Part shown: positions 17,207 through 19,813 of the stretch, piece by piece
Layout of the letters: the number at the start of each line of letters is the position of its first letter
Numbering within the stretch: position 1 is the stretch's first letter
Assembly: GCA_036555105.1 (NCBI GenBank)
Contig: DATBMA010000068.1
Coordinates: forward strand, 1-19,813
Length of the DNA stretch: 19,813 bases
Source: DATBMA01 sp036555105
GTDB lineage: Bacteria > Actinomycetota > Acidimicrobiia > Spongiisociales > ZC4RG35
Direction of reading: 5' to 3'
Notes under the pieces: model-generated
Seen by the model: only the letters and a program-made list of their open reading frames with translations
What the model was told of the DNA's origin: nothing
Database searches by the model: none
Program-made: the position numbers and the translations under genes

Positions 17207-17791
17207 GTGACGGCTCCCGACCGTGTCGAAACCGCGCGGCTCGTGCTCGAGCGCTTCAACCGACGGACGGGCGATGCCCTCTACGAGGCGGTGTCGGCGT
17301 CGCTGCCCGAGCTGCACGAGTGGCTTCCCTGGGCACACCCCGGATACAAGCGTGACGACGCGGCGGCATTCGTCCGTGACTCGCTGGAGGCCTGGAAGGA
17401 GGGTCGGGCATTCGACTATGCGATCCGCACCCGGAACGAGCCCGGGCTTCACCTCGGCAACGTCTCGATCTGGCCGGTTTCGAGGATGTCGCGAACCGGC
17501 GAGATCGGCTACTGGGTGAGGACCGACCGGGCCTCGCAGGGACTCGCCACCGAAGCGACCGACCGCATCATCAGGCTGGGGTTCGAAGACCTGGTTTTCC
17601 ACAAGGTGACGCTCCGGATCGCCATCGGCAATCGGGCATCAGAACGAGTGGCCGAGAAGCTGGGATTCACCCGGGAAGGAGTCCTTCGAGAGGAGCTCCT
17701 GATCAGGGGCCGGTGGATCGACCACACCCTCTACAGCCTCCTCGACCACGAATACCGGCCACTTTCGCGTGCGGCCGGTCAACTTGGTTGA
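17207..17791 (+). CDS. GNAT-family N-acetyltransferase (RimJ/RimL-like)
   Basis: A 194-residue acetyl-CoA-dependent N-acetyltransferase. The N-terminus (VETARLVLERFN) and the GEIGYWV strand are typical of the RimJ/RimL group. The acetyl-CoA pyrophosphate loop appears as RASQGLAT (108-115), with Ala in place of the usual second Gly. GNRASERVAEKLGFTREGVLRE (141-162) is the motif B region. Members acetylate ribosomal protein N-termini, antibiotics or small amines; the substrate is not decided by sequence. GTG 17207 is the only start that fits the fold. It has no good ribosome site but sits 7 nt after TAGGCT, so a leaderless message is plausible. Confidence 0.9.
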   Translation: MTAPDRVETARLVLERFNRRTGDALYEAVSASLPELHEWLPWAHPGYKRDDAAAFVRDSLEAWKEGRAFDYAIRTRNEPGLHLGNVSIWPVSRMSRTGEIGYWVRTDRASQGLATEATDRIIRLGFEDLVFHKVTLRIAIGNRASERVAEKLGFTREGVLREELLIRGRWIDHTLYSLLDHEYRPLSRAAGQLG

Positions 17792-17800
17792 GCGAGCGGG

Positions 17801-17830
17801 TTGAGTACGGCCCTTGATCACAAGTACGCT
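17801..17830 (+). promoter_or_regulatory. Possible sigma-A promoter for the metallo-hydrolase gene
   Basis: TTGAGT at 17801-17806, an 18-nt spacer and TACGCT at 17825-17830 give a reasonable actinobacterial housekeeping promoter. It would leave a leader of roughly 30 nt that carries AGGAGG at 17855-17860. Confidence 0.35.
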
Positions 17831-17869
17831 CATGCCGATAAGAGCGGGTAGGCCAGGAGGATCCGAAAC

Positions 17870-18691
17870 ATGACCAGCATGACTGTCTTGTGCCGCGGGG
17901 CTCGCGGCTCGGTGGCGGTCAGCGGCGCACAGTTTCAGCGTTACGGCGGGGGCACCACCTGCTTCGAGATCTGCCTCAACGAGGAACACCGGCTCTTGAT
18001 CGACGCCGGCACCGGGGCCCTCTCGATCAATGCCGAGCCTCTGCACACGCCCACGACCTATTCGATCCTCCTCACTCACCTCCATTGGGACCACACGCTT
18101 GCCCTCCCCTTCTTCGCCCCCCTGTACAACCCCGCCAACCGCTTCGACTTCTATGGCCACACGGCCGAGGGCATGCTGATCGAGGACGCCATCAACGCGG
18201 TGATGAAACCGCCGTGGTTCCCGGTGTCCTTTCGCTCGTCTCCCTCCCGCAAGAGCTTCACCTATCTCGACGGCGACCCGATCCAGATCGACGACATCAC
18301 CATCCGCCACGCCCGCCTCTATCACCCCCAGGGCGTCACCGGATACCGGCTGGAGCGCAACGGGGCCGTCCTTGCAGTGTGCACCGACGTCGAGCATGGG
18401 GATGCAGTCAGCGACGCCGCCGTACGCAGATTGGCGGAAGGGGCCGACGTCCTGCTCTATGACGCCCAGTACTTGCCCGACCAATACCTCGCCTCCAAGG
18501 TCGGGTGGGGTCACAGCACCTGGGAAGAGGCAGTCAAGGTGGCGGAGGATTGCGGTGTCGGTCGGTTGATTCTCACCAGCCACGATCCGCTCCGGTCCGA
18601 CACCGAGGTCGACCACATCCTCGCCCTCGCCCGCGAGCGGTTCCCCAACACCGAAGCCGCGGCCGAGGGCATGAAGTTCGACGTCGGGTAG
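17870..18691 (+). CDS. Metallo-beta-lactamase-fold hydrolase (possible phosphodiesterase)
   Basis: A 273-residue MBL-fold hydrolase. It opens with CRGARGSVAVSG and RYGGGTTCFEI, a start seen in MBL phosphodiesterase and PhnP/RNase Z-like relatives. The metal ligands are THLHWDH (His70, His72, Asp74, His75), His152 in YHPQG and Asp173 in CTDVEHG. Further conserved residues are Asp198, His215 in GWGHST and His238 in TSHDP. ATG 17870 has a perfect AGGAGG 9 nt upstream; ATG 17879 is less well placed. A zinc phosphodiesterase is likely. Cyclic nucleotide cleavage is only a hypothesis, suggested by the cyclase gene 52 bp downstream on the same strand. No signal peptide is seen. Confidence 0.88.
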   Translation: MTSMTVLCRGARGSVAVSGAQFQRYGGGTTCFEICLNEEHRLLIDAGTGALSINAEPLHTPTTYSILLTHLHWDHTLALPFFAPLYNPANRFDFYGHTAEGMLIEDAINAVMKPPWFPVSFRSSPSRKSFTYLDGDPIQIDDITIRHARLYHPQGVTGYRLERNGAVLAVCTDVEHGDAVSDAAVRRLAEGADVLLYDAQYLPDQYLASKVGWGHSTWEEAVKVAEDCGVGRLILTSHDPLRSDTEVDHILALARERFPNTEAAAEGMKFDVG

Positions 18692-18697
18692 ATGGGC

Positions 18698-18711
18698 CAA
18701 ACTGAAGTTTG
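18698..18711. promoter_or_regulatory. Palindrome overlapping the presumed cyclase promoter
   Basis: CAAACTGAAGTTTG has perfect 6-bp arms around a 2-bp centre. Its right arm overlaps TTGAC at 18709-18713. The size and position fit a dimeric repressor site; a hairpin with a 2-nt loop is a poor terminator. Confidence 0.35.
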
Positions 18712-18735
18712 ACGCTTCGCGCGGGGACCTACTCT
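18709..18735 (+). promoter_or_regulatory. Possible promoter for the cyclase-ATPase gene
   Basis: TTGACG at 18709-18714 and TACTCT at 18730-18735 are separated by 15 nt, shorter than ideal. The -10-like box ends 8 nt before ATG 18744, and no Shine-Dalgarno sequence lies between, so a leaderless or nearly leaderless message is suggested. Confidence 0.4.
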
Positions 18736-18743
18736 CCGCTCCA

Positions 18744-19813
18744 ATGAACTGCCCGAGTTGCGGCGTCGAAAACCAGGCTGACCACAAGCACTGCTGGAGC
18801 TGTGGGGCCAAGCTCGAAGTGCGATGTCCGGGGTGCGGGAAGCCCAACCCGGTCGGCCATCGCTTTTGCTCCGACTGCGGGGAACAGCTGAGCCTGGGAG
18901 ATCCAGTCGAGAGGACCACCCCCAAAGAGGAGCGGCGATTCATAACGGCTCTGTTCATGGACCTGGTCGGCTTCACTCCACTCTCGGAGGCGAGTGATCC
19001 CGAGGAGATCCGCAGCCTGCTGACGACCTACTTCGAGCGCTCCAAAGTCGTAATCGAGCGGTTCGGCGGGGTGGTCGACAAGTTCACCGGAGATGCGGTC
19101 ACGGCGTTTTGGGGTGCTGTGACCGCCACCGAGAACGATGCCGAAGTGGCGGTGCGGGCCGGGCTGGAGTTGATCGACTCCGTCACCGCCCTGGGCAGTG
19201 AGCTCGAGATGCCCGGATTGGCCGCCAGGGTTGGCATTCTCTCAGGGGAGGCGGCGGTCGGTCCAGGCGGCAACGAGAAGGGACTCGTGGTCGGTGACAT
19301 AGTCAACACCGCTGCCCGCCTCCAGGCAGTGGCCGAGCCAGGCACTGTCGTCGTGGGTGAGTCGACTCAACGGCTGGCCGCGCGGGCGATTTCATTCGAG
19401 TCCTTGGGAAGCCGCGAGCTCAAGGGCAAATCGGCCCCGGTGGCGGTCTGGCGAGCGGTCCGACTCATCGCCGAGTTGGGAGGGCGACGTCGCCAGGACG
19501 CGTTGGAGGGGCCCTTCATCGGGAGGCAGGAGGAGCTCCGCCTGCTCAAGGACCAACTGGCGGCCGTCGGTCGGGAGAAGCGCGGAAGGCTCATCTCGGT
19601 GGTGGGAGAGGCCGGCATCGGCAAGAGCCGCCTGTTGTGGGAGTTCGAGAAGTACCTGGACGGTCTTGCCGAGGACACTTACTGGCACACCGGACGGTCG
19701 CCTTCGTACGGCGACGGCCTGACCTTCTGGGCATTGGGCGAGATGATCCGCCGCCGGGCCGGGATCGCTGAGAACGACGATGACGCCAGCACCCGCTCCC
19801 GCCTGAAGGCGAC
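18744..19813 (+). CDS. Zinc-ribbon / class III adenylate-guanylate cyclase / AAA ATPase protein (3' end outside window)
   Basis: At least 356 residues; the frame is open to the window end. Two zinc ribbons come first (Cys3, Cys6, Cys17, Cys20, then Cys28, Cys31, Cys42, Cys45). A class III cyclase domain (about 65-240) follows: metal-binding Asp73 in FMDLVGFT and Asp117 in KFTGDAV, Lys113 at the base-specifying position, and the transition-state pair Asn188 and Arg192 in GDIVNTAARLQ. Next is a MalT/STAND-like ATPase domain with FIGRQEEL and the P-loop GEAGIGKS (288-295). Relatives with this order usually continue into long TPR regions and total about 1,000 residues or more. They are cytoplasmic and are thought to couple ATP-dependent sensing to cyclic nucleotide output. 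The ATG has no ribosome site but fits a leaderless start. Confidence 0.92.
   Translation, partial: MNCPSCGVENQADHKHCWSCGAKLEVRCPGCGKPNPVGHRFCSDCGEQLSLGDPVERTTPKEERRFITALFMDLVGFTPLSEASDPEEIRSLLTTYFERSKVVIERFGGVVDKFTGDAVTAFWGAVTATENDAEVAVRAGLELIDSVTALGSELEMPGLAARVGILSGEAAVGPGGNEKGLVVGDIVNTAARLQAVAEPGTVVVGESTQRLAARAISFESLGSRELKGKSAPVAVWRAVRLIAELGGRRRQDALEGPFIGRQEELRLLKDQLAAVGREKRGRLISVVGEAGIGKSRLLWEFEKYLDGLAEDTYWHTGRSPSYGDGLTFWALGEMIRRRAGIAENDDDASTRSRLKA

Noticed and set aside
17639..18976. 445-codon open frame on the minus strand
   Set aside because: It runs antisense to the GNAT, metallo-hydrolase and cyclase genes, all with clear family motifs, and its own translation shows no domain. It is a high-GC shadow.

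Overview
The window looks like chromosomal DNA of a high-GC actinobacterium, possibly of the Acidimicrobiia. That is an inference from a type 2 transaldolase, a GuaB3-type IMP dehydrogenase beside guaA, a PcrA/UvrD1 helicase with the RNA-polymerase-binding tail, frequent GTG/TTG starts, and several genes whose start codon lies 6-8 nt after a TANNNT hexamer (the actinobacterial leaderless pattern). It is densely coding, with no stretch over 300 bp without a gene. No tRNA, rRNA, CRISPR, IS element or phage gene is visible. One gene is cut at each edge.

Layout. (1) 1-764, plus strand: the end of transaldolase, overlapping a small VOC-fold protein. (2) 987-2435, plus strand: a DEAD-box RNA helicase with a C-terminal canonical RRM. 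(3) 2510-12768, minus strand: a run of seven closely spaced genes. In transcription order they are guaB3, guaA, a CheA-like hybrid kinase, a one-TM histidine kinase, pcrA, kbl and tdh. The guanine nucleotide pair is upstream, a two-gene phosphosignalling module and a repair helicase are in the middle, and the threonine-to-glycine pathway is at the end, joined by TTGA stop/start overlaps. (4) 12860-14194, plus strand: a CPBP intramembrane protease and an unrecognised four-TM protein. (5) 14191-17791: trpS (minus), an aromatic-amino-acid-type PLP decarboxylase (plus), a CoA-type NUDIX hydrolase (minus) and a GNAT acetyltransferase (plus), with convergent overlaps and very short divergent promoters. 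(6) 17870-19813, plus strand: a metallo-beta-lactamase-fold hydrolase followed by a zinc-ribbon / class III cyclase / AAA ATPase protein that runs off the window. The last two could form a cyclic-nucleotide breakdown/synthesis pair.

The least explained structure is a family of short repeats (unit close to GTGAGACC/GTGCGACC, 7-8 bp) in two bipartite inverted tracts that bracket guaB3, at 11523-11606 and 12788-12897. The tracts supply the possible start codons of guaA and of the CPBP protease gene. The other main observations are the recurrent leaderless-type starts, including two -10 boxes placed end to end for the divergent NUDIX/GNAT pair; the orphan CheA-like hybrid kinase; the DEAD-RRM fusion; and the hydrolase/cyclase pair with a palindrome over the presumed -35 of the cyclase.
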